Positions 54,078 to 62,437 of a stretch of 64,000 nucleotides of DNA are shown here, piece by piece (position 1 is the stretch's first letter; each line of letters starts with the position of its first letter). The stretch is from Tenacibaculum caenipelagi (GTDB taxonomy: Bacteria; Bacteroidota; Bacteroidia; Flavobacteriales; Flavobacteriaceae). The notes beneath the pieces were generated by a model that was given only the letters and a program-made list of their open reading frames with translations, was not told where the DNA came from and searched no databases. The stretch covers positions 186,001 to 250,000 of the forward strand of contig NZ_SNYH01000002.1 of assembly GCF_004363005.1 (NCBI RefSeq). The letters are read 5' to 3'. The position numbers and the translations under genes are program-made.

Positions 54078-55497
54078 TGGGATTGTTTTTTCTATTATCG
54101 CTATTGTTTTTCCTACGTTGATTACTAGGTTTTCTTCGTTGGTTTCTCGGTTTCTTATTTTGGCCTTGTGTAGGTTTTTCTTCTGACTTTGTTTCAGTTT
54201 TAGGCTTTCTATTTTGCGGATTCCTTTTAGGCTTTGGCTTCTTACTATCTACTTTCTTTTTTTCTGTAGTTACTTCTCCTTCTACCTTTGATGGTTTTCT
54301 TTGCGGCTTTTTCTTTTGGTTAATATCAGAAGGAGTATTTCCTTCTTTTTTATTAGCTGGTTTTCTTGTTCTTCGTCTACTACTACGTCCTTTTTTAGGT
54401 GTGTCGAAACGCGTTAAACTATCTTGCCCTACTACATTTTCAAAATCAACTTTTGTCTCTTCTTCAATTTCTAGTTCGTATTCTTCTAACGGTAAAGCAA
54501 GCTCATTATTTTTGTTTATATCGATAATTTCATGAACTTGATCCAACGATAATTTATACCATTTAAAACTTTCTTCTTTATATGTATACCAAAGTAATTT
54601 TTTAAAGATATCCATCTTTACAAAAACGGCATCTCCTTTTTCGGTTTTTAAAACCTTATCTTGTTTTGGAAAGCTCTGTAAAGCATCTAAATATGTATCT
54701 AACTCGTAATTCAAGCAACATTTTAGTTTCCCACACTGTCCTGCTAATTTTAACGGATTTAAAGATAACTGTTGGTATCGAGCTGCTGCGGTATTTACCT
54801 TTCTAAAATCGGTTAGCCATGTAGAACAACACAATTCTCTTCCGCATGAACCTATTCCTCCTAAACGAGCTGCTTCTTGACGCATCCCAACTTGACGCAT
54901 TTCTACTCGAATAGAAAAAGCACTTGCTAAATCGCGAATTAACTGACGAAAATCTACTCGATCATCAGCGGTATAATAAAAAGTGGCTTTGGTTCCGTCT
55001 CCTTGATATTCAACATCAGAAAGTTTCATTTTTAAGCCTAAGCGACTTATAATTTCTCTTCCTTTTCTTTGAGTTTCTTGTTCTTTTCCTCTAGCTTCTT
55101 GCCAGACATCAATATCTTTTTGTGATGCTTTTCTATAAATTTTCTTCACCTCTTCACTGTCGGCTTCTATTTTTCGCTTTTTCATTTGAACTTTTACCAG
55201 TTCTCCTGCCAAAGAAACAATACCAATATCGTGACCTGAGGATCCTTCGACCGCAACAATATCACCCATTGAAACAGTCAAGTTTTCCGTGTTTTTATAA
55301 AAATGTTTACGCCCATTTTTAAAACGGACTTCAAAAATATTAAATGGTGCTTCACCCGTAGGTAAAGTCATATTCGATAACCAATCAAAAACGGCAAGCT
55401 TATTTCCACTTCCACAAGTACCTGTAGCACAATTTCCATTGCTCTTACATCCCTTAGGCACACCGTCTTTATTAGTTGAGCAACTGCTACAACTCAT
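54064..55497 (-). CDS. ricT: RicT-like PSP1-domain protein with Cys-rich N-terminus and basic tail
   Basis: A 477-residue protein. Residues 1-30 hold five cysteines (C3, C6, C17, C23, C28) in a SCSSC and GNCATGTCGSG context, likely an Fe-S or zinc site, as in the RicAFT complex of Bacillus. The PSP1 domain (about 40-260) has RQVGMRQEAARLGGIGSCGR, CCSTWLTDF and CGKLKCCLNYE. A disordered Lys/Arg/Pro-rich tail (about 330-477) follows, which could bind nucleic acid. I start at ATG 55495-55497; the open frame reaches 55557, but that extension has no family likeness. It is first in the operon with gldH and PBP1A. RicT in Bacillus governs RNase Y-dependent processing; here the partners are unknown. 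Confidence 0.88.
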   Translation of the reverse strand: MSCSSCSTNKDGVPKGCKSNGNCATGTCGSGNKLAVFDWLSNMTLPTGEAPFNIFEVRFKNGRKHFYKNTENLTVSMGDIVAVEGSSGHDIGIVSLAGELVKVQMKKRKIEADSEEVKKIYRKASQKDIDVWQEARGKEQETQRKGREIISRLGLKMKLSDVEYQGDGTKATFYYTADDRVDFRQLIRDLASAFSIRVEMRQVGMRQEAARLGGIGSCGRELCCSTWLTDFRKVNTAAARYQQLSLNPLKLAGQCGKLKCCLNYELDTYLDALQSFPKQDKVLKTEKGDAVFVKMDIFKKLLWYTYKEESFKWYKLSLDQVHEIIDINKNNELALPLEEYELEIEEETKVDFENVVGQDSLTRFDTPKKGRSSRRRTRKPANKKEGNTPSDINQKKKPQRKPSKVEGEVTTEKKKVDSKKPKPKRNPQNRKPKTETKSEEKPTQGQNKKPRNQRRKPSNQRRKNNSDNRKNNPNDEK

Positions 55498-55666
55498 ACT
55501 ATAGTATATTTTTTTTGAAATGCTCTTTAAACCTGTTATTACAGTATCAAAAAACATTTTTATTATTGATTTTCAAATAGATAATAAAACAATCATTACC
55601 TATCTCCTTAATCTGTAAAGATACATATTCTATTGAAAAGTGAAAATTGAATTTTTTGTTAAAAAA

Positions 55667-55697
55667 ATCCCCGTTATTTATGTAAAATAACGGGGAT
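55667..55697 (-). terminator. glnS terminator
   Basis: ATCCCCGTTATTT (55667-55679) and AAATAACGGGGAT (55685-55697) form a 13-bp stem followed on the minus strand by a T7 run, 31 bp behind the glnS stop. Confidence 0.85.
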
Positions 55698-55728
55698 AAC
55701 ATATCTTTTTTTATTCTTGTTTTTCTGT

Positions 55729-57420
55729 TTAACTGTTCTTTTTAGCCCAAGTGTCTCGTAAGCCTACTGTTTTGTTAAACACTAAACTTTCAGAAGTTGA
55801 ATCATCATCAACATTAAAATACCCTAAACGTTGAAATTGAAAACGGTCTCCAACCTTTGCCGATTGTAAACTTGGCTCAACATAAGCGGTTATTTTTTCT
55901 AATGAATTAGGGTTTAAAAACTCCATAAAATCTTTGTCTTTATGGCTGTCTGGAGCTTCATCTAAAAACAAACGATCATACGCTCTTACCTCAGCTTTTA
56001 CGGCGTGTTTTTTTGACACCCAATGTATGGTTCCTTTTACCTTTCGTTTACTTTCTTCAGTACCACTACCCGATTTACTCAGTGGATCATAAGTACAGTG
56101 AATTTCAGTGATATTTCCATTTTCGTCTTTTATACAAGACTCTCCTTTTATGATATAAGCATTCTTTAAACGAACTTCTTTACCAATTGTTAAACGGAAG
56201 TATTTTTTATTTGCTTCTTCTTTAAAATCCTCTCTTTCTATATACAATTCTCTTGAAAAAGGAACTTCTCTTGAACCTGAATTCTCATCTTCAGGATTGT
56301 TCTCAGCGATTAAAATTTCTTCCTCTCCTTCAGGATAATTGGTAATCACCAATTTTACAGGATCTAATACCGCCATTACTCGATTTGCTGTTTTGTTTAA
56401 ATCTTCACGAATTTTAAACTCTAACAACGCTACATCAATCACGTTTTCTCGTTTCGAAACCCCTACTGTTTCCACAAAACTACGAATAGATGCTGGTGTA
56501 TAACCTCTACGGCGTAAACCAGAAATAGTAGGCATACGAGGATCATCCCATCCAGAAACAACTCCTTCTTCAACCAATTTCATTAACTTACGCTTACTCA
56601 TTACTGTATAGCTTAAGTTTAAACGAGAAAACTCTCGTTGTTTTGGTGCTAATGGATATTCTGATTGGCTATATTCATACACATTATCTCTAAACCAATT
56701 GTACAACTCACGGTGAGGTTTAAACTCTAATGAACATAAGGAGTGTGATATTTGTTCTATATAATCACTTTCTCCATGCGTCCAATCATACATTGGGTAA
56801 ATTACCCAATTATCTCCTGTACGATGGTGTGCCTTTTTTAAGATACGATACATGATAGGATCTCGCATCAACATGTTAGGTGAGGTCATATCAATCTTAG
56901 CACGTAATACATGTGCTCCTTCATCAAACTCACCATTTTTCATACGTGTAAACAAATCTAGATTTTCTTCTACACTTCTATCACGATATGGACCCGCAAC
57001 TCCTGGTTGAGTTGGTGTTCCTTTTTGTTCTGCCATAGCTTCCGAAGACTGACTATCTACATAGGCTTTCCCATCTTTAATCAATTGAACAGCCCAATCG
57101 TACAATTGCTGAAAATAATCAGAAGAATAACATTCATTTTCCCATTGAAATCCTAACCAAGCTACATCTCGCTTAATGGCATCTACATATTCTTGCTCTT
57201 CTTTTGCTGGATTAGTATCATCAAAACGAAGATTTACTGGAGCGTTGTATTTTTCTCCTAAACCAAAGCTAATACCTATGGCTTTTGTATGCCCAATGTG
57301 TAAATAACCATTTGGTTCTGGTGGAAAACGAAAGCGTAAGTTTTCTTTTGGCATTCCATTTGCCAAATCTTCTTCAATAATTTGCTCTAAAAAATTCAAT
57401 GATTTCTTTTCTTCTGACAT
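55729..57420 (-). CDS. glnS: Glutaminyl-tRNA synthetase
   Basis: A 563-residue class Ic synthetase that charges tRNA-Gln directly. It has the HIGH motif in PPEPNGYLHIGHTKA (about 32-46), DDTNPAKEEQEYVDAI, the YDWTHGESDYIEQISHSLCS region and the KMSKS equivalent VMSKRK (about 268-273), followed by two beta-barrel anticodon domains (about 340-555). Direct Gln charging means the Asp/Glu-tRNA amidotransferase is not needed for Gln. A CATAGA-A-TCTATG dyad lies in its promoter region. Confidence 0.97.
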   Translation of the reverse strand: MSEEKKSLNFLEQIIEEDLANGMPKENLRFRFPPEPNGYLHIGHTKAIGISFGLGEKYNAPVNLRFDDTNPAKEEQEYVDAIKRDVAWLGFQWENECYSSDYFQQLYDWAVQLIKDGKAYVDSQSSEAMAEQKGTPTQPGVAGPYRDRSVEENLDLFTRMKNGEFDEGAHVLRAKIDMTSPNMLMRDPIMYRILKKAHHRTGDNWVIYPMYDWTHGESDYIEQISHSLCSLEFKPHRELYNWFRDNVYEYSQSEYPLAPKQREFSRLNLSYTVMSKRKLMKLVEEGVVSGWDDPRMPTISGLRRRGYTPASIRSFVETVGVSKRENVIDVALLEFKIREDLNKTANRVMAVLDPVKLVITNYPEGEEEILIAENNPEDENSGSREVPFSRELYIEREDFKEEANKKYFRLTIGKEVRLKNAYIIKGESCIKDENGNITEIHCTYDPLSKSGSGTEESKRKVKGTIHWVSKKHAVKAEVRAYDRLFLDEAPDSHKDKDFMEFLNPNSLEKITAYVEPSLQSAKVGDRFQFQRLGYFNVDDDSTSESLVFNKTVGLRDTWAKKNS

Positions 57421-57440
57421 TTCTAGTTGAATTTAGTGTG

Positions 57441-57448
57441 CAAAATTA
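57441..57448 (-). promoter_or_regulatory. -7 element of glnS
   Basis: TAATTTTG on the minus strand, 20 bp before the ATG. Confidence 0.45.
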
Positions 57449-57461
57449 CATAGAATCTATG
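57449..57461. promoter_or_regulatory. Dyad CATAGA-A-TCTATG next to the glnS -7 element
   Basis: A perfect 6-1-6 inverted repeat directly upstream of the -7 element, between the -7 and -33 positions. Possible operator; no regulator is known. Confidence 0.3.
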
Positions 57462-57507
57462 AGATATTTACACAAAGAAAATTACGGATTAAACTTTTAC
57501 AATAAAA

Positions 57508-57540
57508 AAAAGCGGAAACCTATTCAGGTTTCCACTTTTA
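57508..57540 (-). terminator. Terminator of the M1 peptidase operon
   Basis: GGAAACCT (57514-57521) and AGGTTTCC (57526-57533) with A- and T-rich flanks; one mismatch in the outer stem. It lies 24 bp behind the M1 stop. Confidence 0.7.
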
Positions 57541-57563
57541 TTAACTTCTTTATAACTTGATTC

Positions 57564-59405
57564 TTATTTTTCGTACAAATTGTTTGCTTGATTTACATCT
57601 GCCATCAATTTAGACGGATCAATTTCAACCGATTTTACATCTTTACTCGTTGTAAAAGTATAGGTTGGGTGTGCAAAAGTCCAATCGGTAATAATCGTTG
57701 CTTTCGTTGGCTTTTCACCTCGCATCATACGCAACGGAATATTGAACGATTCCTTTGAGCCATCAGTATAGGTTACCTCAACATCAATAGGCATTGGCAT
57801 TTGACCAATTCTTTCTAAGGTTATTTCTTTTCCGTTTACTGATTTAATTCCATAGTCAATAGTATGTGTTGTTTGTGTCCATTCATTCAAATACCAATCT
57901 AACTGAATACCCGAAACTTTTTCGGCGGTACGCTTGATATCGTTTGGTGTTGGGTGTTTAAATGCAAAATCGTCAAAGTACTTCTTTAGTGTTTTTGCTA
58001 CATTTTCTCTACCAATGATATATTCTAATTGACTTAAGAAAATGTTTCCTTTAGAATAACTTGCCACTCCATAACCAGTATTTGTATTATACCTATCTGC
58101 ATGGGTTGTTAAAGGTTCTTCTATGTTATTACTCACCACATAGTTATATCCTCTATAAGATCCTGCATGTGGATTTTCTTTTCCTTCACCTAAAATTTCA
58201 TTTTCTGCTTTGTTAGAAATATAGGTTGTAAAGCCTTCATCCATCCATGAATGTTTACTTTCATTTGTTGCTAATAAAAATTGGAACCATGTATGTGCCA
58301 ATTCATGAGCCGTAACCCCAAACAAGCTTCCCCACTTACGCTTTCCTGTAATCAAGGTACACATCGCATACTCCATACCACCGTCTCCGCCTTGGATAAC
58401 CGAATATTGTTTATATGGATATTGCCCAATATGTTTACTGAAATACTCCATTAACTCAGCTGTTTTAGACTGTAGTTTTTTCCAATTTTCTAAATACTCT
58501 GTTTCTAATGTTTTCTTATAAAAGAAATGCAAGTCAATTCCATTATCCATTTTATAAGTATCGTGAATGAATTCTGGATCTGCTCCCCAAGTAAAATCAT
58601 GTACATTAGGTGCAGTAAACTTCCATGTTAATTTATTTCCTTTAGGAAGGTTTAATGGTTGTGTTTTGTCTTCATAACCATGACCTACTTCTTGTGGGTT
58701 TTGTACATATCCTGTTCCTCCAACCACGTAATTTTTATCAATATGAAGAGTTACATCAAAATCTCCCCAAACACCGTGAAATTCACGTCCAATGTAAGGT
58801 GGCGTATGCCAACCTTCAAAATCATACTCTGCCATTTTAGGATACCATTGAGTCATTGACAACGCCACTCCTTCTGCATTATTACGTCCTGAACGACGAA
58901 TTTGCTTTGGTACCTGCGCATCGAAAACCATATCAAACGTTACACTTTGTCCTGGTTGAATTGGCTCGTTTAATGTAACCTCTAAAATAGTTCCAACAGT
59001 TTCGTGTTTCACTGCTACTCCATTTTGTTTTAACGAACCTACTTTGATATACCCAATTTCTGAAGGCGATAATTTACTAATGCGATCTCCTACTCTCTTG
59101 TCTGGATCTTTAATGTTTCTTGAACGAACATCCATTTGAGAATTAGGTTGAAAAGCATTAAAATATAAGTGATAAAACACCTTGTCTAATACATCTGGTG
59201 AATTATTAGTGTATACCAATTTTTGTGTTCCTTTATATTGATAGGTCTTTACATCCATATCAATATCCATAGTATACTTTACATGTTGTTGCCAATATCC
59301 TTGGCTTACTGGGTCTTGTGATTTCACCATCTTATTATTTGCTGCATTTGTTGATGCACAAGCAACAATAGATAATAGTGAAAGTCCTAAAATTATTTTT
59401 TTCAT
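57564..59405 (-). CDS. M1 family aminopeptidase lipoprotein
   Basis: A 613-residue zinc peptidase. Lipobox I-V-A-C16; an N-terminal beta domain (about 30-240) and a thermolysin-like domain with H367-E-L-A-H371 and the third ligand E390 (HExxH-x18-E). The exopeptidase motif of the family, GAMEN, is changed to GGMEY here, so N-terminal amine binding may differ from standard M1 enzymes. The catalytic tyrosine probably lies near GVASYSKGNIFLSQL (about 450). It is predicted periplasmic or surface-bound, and cleaves oligopeptides. It follows a small membrane protein gene by one base. Confidence 0.92.
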   Translation of the reverse strand: MKKIILGLSLLSIVACASTNAANNKMVKSQDPVSQGYWQQHVKYTMDIDMDVKTYQYKGTQKLVYTNNSPDVLDKVFYHLYFNAFQPNSQMDVRSRNIKDPDKRVGDRISKLSPSEIGYIKVGSLKQNGVAVKHETVGTILEVTLNEPIQPGQSVTFDMVFDAQVPKQIRRSGRNNAEGVALSMTQWYPKMAEYDFEGWHTPPYIGREFHGVWGDFDVTLHIDKNYVVGGTGYVQNPQEVGHGYEDKTQPLNLPKGNKLTWKFTAPNVHDFTWGADPEFIHDTYKMDNGIDLHFFYKKTLETEYLENWKKLQSKTAELMEYFSKHIGQYPYKQYSVIQGGDGGMEYAMCTLITGKRKWGSLFGVTAHELAHTWFQFLLATNESKHSWMDEGFTTYISNKAENEILGEGKENPHAGSYRGYNYVVSNNIEEPLTTHADRYNTNTGYGVASYSKGNIFLSQLEYIIGRENVAKTLKKYFDDFAFKHPTPNDIKRTAEKVSGIQLDWYLNEWTQTTHTIDYGIKSVNGKEITLERIGQMPMPIDVEVTYTDGSKESFNIPLRMMRGEKPTKATIITDWTFAHPTYTFTTSKDVKSVEIDPSKLMADVNQANNLYEK

Positions 59406-59406
59406 A

Positions 59407-59811
59407 TTAAACTGGTTTAATTCCCATTGAGATTAGTGTTCTCTTTAAATTCTCTAATTCTTTTTCATCTTTTAATATTGAAAAACTACGTTTTCTTCCA
59501 TTCAACAATTTTAAAAAAATACGTTCTCTTCCTAATACCTTTCTTACTTCTATTCCCTTAACATCAGCCAATTTGTAGTTCGACTTCCATGACCTTTGTA
59601 GAACATAAAAAAGTACCACAGCTACTGATATTAATCCTAAAAACAACATTACAATAAATAACAGTTCGTTTTTAGCGTAACTCATAAAAAACAACTGAAT
59701 TGCCATATTAAATACATTAACAAGCATTAAAAAAATAACCAACCACGAGTGTGTTGGCACTTCATCTTTAATTTTTAATTTTTGTTGCTGTTTATCAAAC
59801 TCTAATTGCAT
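59407..59811 (-). CDS. Small membrane protein ahead of the M1 peptidase
   Basis: A 134-residue protein with two hydrophobic helices (about 22-46 and 51-72) after a short charged N-terminus (MQLEFDKQQQKLKIKDEVP) and a cytoplasmic C-terminal half that looks PH-like or beta-rich (YKLADVKGIEVRKVLGRERIFLKLLNGRKRSFSILK). No family name recognised. It ends one base ahead of the M1 aminopeptidase gene, so the two are co-transcribed. Confidence 0.75.
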   Translation of the reverse strand: MQLEFDKQQQKLKIKDEVPTHSWLVIFLMLVNVFNMAIQLFFMSYAKNELLFIVMLFLGLISVAVVLFYVLQRSWKSNYKLADVKGIEVRKVLGRERIFLKLLNGRKRSFSILKDEKELENLKRTLISMGIKPV

Positions 59812-59827
59812 AAGGTGTTTGGTAATA

Positions 59828-59858
59828 AAAAAAGAGCATCAAAATAATGCTCTTTTTT
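59828..59858 (-). terminator. Terminator of the S8 protease operon
   Basis: AAAAAAGAGCAT (59828-59839) and ATGCTCTTTTTT (59847-59858) form a 12-bp stem with loop CAAAATA, 19 bp behind the S8 stop. Confidence 0.8.
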
Positions 59859-59877
59859 AGCTTGTTTATAAATAGAT

Positions 59878-61497
59878 TTATTTTCCATTTACCATTCTAT
59901 CAGCCATTCTTAACGCATTGTAAGCATTTACAACACGACCTGAAACTGATAAATCTGCAAAAGGAACTAATTCATCTTTTGTTCCTGGCTTCACTACTTT
60001 AAAGTCAATTTTAGTACCAGAATTCATTAAAATATGCTTTACTTGACTTGCTGTTAATTCTGGGTAATAAGAACGAACCAATGCTGCCACTCCTGCAGTT
60101 GCTGGAGAAGCGAAGGATGTTCCATTTAACTTCTTGTATTCGTTGTCAGGAGTTGTCGAGTATACTTGTACTCCTGGAGCAAAAACATCTACATTCTTCT
60201 TTCCATAATTTGAAAAATTTGCTGGTAACTTTTCATTATAGCTAGCACTCATTGCCCCAACTGTTAAAAAGTTATCTGCAACTTCATTTATTAAATCTGG
60301 AGCATCATTCGGGAATGTTTTCTCAACATCAATGTTTTTACCATCGTTTCCTGCTGCATTTACAATTAATACATCTTTAGAAGCGGCATACTTAATAGCG
60401 TCGTAAACCCATTCTTTGTTTGGTGAAAAACCTTTACCAAAACTCGTATTGATTACTTTTGCTCCGTTATCAACTGCATAACGAATTCCTAGCGCAACAT
60501 CTTTATCGTACTCATCTCCATCAGAAACTGAACGTACTGCCATAATTTTTACATTATCAGCAACTCCATCCATTCCTTTACCATTATTTCTTTTAGCTCC
60601 AATAATCCCAGAAACATGTGAGCCATGAAGCTCTTCTTTTTCTGAGTGACCAGTATTACCATTTCCATATCCTGGTTTGTCATTGATATCATAAGCATTA
60701 TCTCCTACAACTGTACGATAATCAGTTTTTAGATTATCTCCATCAATAGTTTTTTGAGCATTTTTAATTCCTTTTTCAAAGTACTCTTTTGCTTCAGTTA
60801 ATGTATCAAAGTATCCTAACATTTGAGTCGCATAAGATTTTGCCTGACTTAACGCTGGATCATTGGTGTTAATAGCCGCAACTTCATCTTTTGTATATGA
60901 TGATTTACCAAAGTATTTTGTTAAAATTTTATCAGACTCTACAGCTCCTGTTTTGAAGTTTCCGTAACGACTAAGTGTATTTTTTGCTTCTTCTACTTTT
61001 TCTGCTTGATAAGCTTTTACTTCTGCTAATGTTTCTGCATCAGCCACTGAAGGATTCATTAAGATACGCTCATATTCTAAATGCTCTTTGTAAGCATCTC
61101 CTAAAAAGTTCCATCCATTAATATCATCTACATAACCATTCTTATCGTTATCTACACCATCTCCTGCAACTTCCTTAGAATTTATCCAAGCAACATCAAC
61201 TAAATCTTCGTGTTTTAAATCTGTCCCAGAATCAACAACTCCTACAACAACCCTTACACTCTTTTTCCCTTTTAAGAACTCATACGCTTTGTTTACGCTC
61301 ATTCCTGGAATAGTGTCAGTTGCTAAATCTAAATGTTGCCAATTTTCTTGTTCATAATCAGTTAATGCTGCTTTTTTAGCAGGAATATTAACTACTGTAT
61401 TACTTCCTGCTGGCACAGGCATTTTGCTTACTGTTTTACAACTAGCTAATGTAGCTACTGCAATTGCCGAGTAAAATACGGGCTTTAAAACTCTCAT
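59878..61497 (-). CDS. S8 (subtilisin) protease lipoprotein with large catalytic-domain insertion
   Basis: A 539-residue serine protease with a lipobox L-A-S-C20. The triad is D89 (VVDSGTD), H291 (LHGSHVSG) and S461 (NGTSFASP), with the oxyanion Asn384 in NAAGNDG. About 200 residues separate Asp from His where subtilisin has about 30; the insertion is charged and helical (about 105-285). No propeptide inhibitor domain is visible. Such lipoproteins are common in Bacteroidota. It follows the MBL-fold hydrolase gene by 10 bp and ends at a terminator. Confidence 0.92.
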   Translation of the reverse strand: MRVLKPVFYSAIAVATLASCKTVSKMPVPAGSNTVVNIPAKKAALTDYEQENWQHLDLATDTIPGMSVNKAYEFLKGKKSVRVVVGVVDSGTDLKHEDLVDVAWINSKEVAGDGVDNDKNGYVDDINGWNFLGDAYKEHLEYERILMNPSVADAETLAEVKAYQAEKVEEAKNTLSRYGNFKTGAVESDKILTKYFGKSSYTKDEVAAINTNDPALSQAKSYATQMLGYFDTLTEAKEYFEKGIKNAQKTIDGDNLKTDYRTVVGDNAYDINDKPGYGNGNTGHSEKEELHGSHVSGIIGAKRNNGKGMDGVADNVKIMAVRSVSDGDEYDKDVALGIRYAVDNGAKVINTSFGKGFSPNKEWVYDAIKYAASKDVLIVNAAGNDGKNIDVEKTFPNDAPDLINEVADNFLTVGAMSASYNEKLPANFSNYGKKNVDVFAPGVQVYSTTPDNEYKKLNGTSFASPATAGVAALVRSYYPELTASQVKHILMNSGTKIDFKVVKPGTKDELVPFADLSVSGRVVNAYNALRMADRMVNGK

Positions 61498-61507
61498 AAT
61501 ATCTATC

Positions 61508-62353
61508 TTAATTAAAAATATCTGTAAATTTAAATGTATCTTTTAAACGAACTCCTTTTTCTGTGTGCTTCACTGTTATAACCTCATTGTAAGCATCGTG
61601 CTCTAAAAACAGGTAATACTCTTTATCTGCAGCTACATTTAAAAAGGCTTCTTTTTCTTTTAAGGTAAGTAACGGACGTGTATCATATCCCATAACATAT
61701 GGTAATGGAACATGTCCCGCTGTAGGCAGTAAATCTGCCATAAATACTAGGGTTTTTCCTTGGTATTCTATTTTTGGCAACATTTGTTTTTCAGTATGTC
61801 CATCTTTGAACAATACATCAAAACCAACATAGTCCTTTGCGTTTAAATGCAAAAAGTTTAATTGACCGCTTTCTTCAATTGGTAAAATATTTTCTTTTAA
61901 AAAGGATGCTTTTTCTCTGGCATTTGGATGGATTGCCCAATCCCAATGACGTTGATTACTCCAAAAACGTGCATTTTTAAAAGCTGGTTCATATCCTGTT
62001 CTATCCTTATTCCATTGAATCGCTCCTCCGCAGTGGTCAAAATGCAAGTGCGTTAAAAACACATCGGTAATATCATCTCTATGAAAACCGTATTTTGCCA
62101 AAGAAGTATCTAGTGAAAAATCTCCATACAAATAATAATACCCAAAAAACTTATCGGATTGTTTATTTCCAATTCCGGTATCGATTAAGGTTAATCGATC
62201 TCCATCTTCAATTAGCATACAGCGCATGCCCATTGAAATCATGTTGTTTTCATCGGCTGGATTTGTCTTTTGCCAAATCGACTTCGGAACCACGCCAAAC
62301 ATAGCCCCACCGTCTAATTTAAAGTTACCTGTTTCTATCGGATAAATTCGCAT
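61508..62353 (-). CDS. MBL-fold metallo-hydrolase (lactonase-like)
   Basis: A 281-residue metallo-beta-lactamase-fold hydrolase. The zinc motif is THLHFDHCGG (HxHxDH, about 106-115), followed by FKDGHTEKQMLPK and MADLLPTAGHVPLPY with further ligands. The set resembles quorum-quenching lactonases and other MBL hydrolases; it differs from the B1 enzyme at 22105 by the DH in the motif and lack of the Cys ligand. The frame is open from a GTG at 62359; ATG at 62351-62353 gives M-R-I-Y-P-I-E-T-G, which fits better. Substrate unknown. It heads the S8 protease operon. Confidence 0.88.
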   Translation of the reverse strand: MRIYPIETGNFKLDGGAMFGVVPKSIWQKTNPADENNMISMGMRCMLIEDGDRLTLIDTGIGNKQSDKFFGYYYLYGDFSLDTSLAKYGFHRDDITDVFLTHLHFDHCGGAIQWNKDRTGYEPAFKNARFWSNQRHWDWAIHPNAREKASFLKENILPIEESGQLNFLHLNAKDYVGFDVLFKDGHTEKQMLPKIEYQGKTLVFMADLLPTAGHVPLPYVMGYDTRPLLTLKEKEAFLNVAADKEYYLFLEHDAYNEVITVKHTEKGVRLKDTFKFTDIFN

Positions 62354-62409
62354 AACCACAAAGATGCAGAATTTTTATTAGGTTTTTGTTAAGAAAATTC
62401 AAAAGTTAA

Positions 62410-62417
62410 TACTTTTG
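62410..62417 (+). promoter_or_regulatory. -7 element of the propeller-protein gene
   Basis: TACTTTTG, with TTG at 62386-62388 (21-bp spacer), 20 bp before the ATG at 62438. Confidence 0.5.
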
Positions 62418-62437
62418 TTGAAGTTTTTATAAAAAAA

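Noticed and set aside
55498..55557. 20-residue extension at the RicT N-terminus
   Set aside because: The Cys-rich start MSCSSC is family-typical; upstream residues are not.
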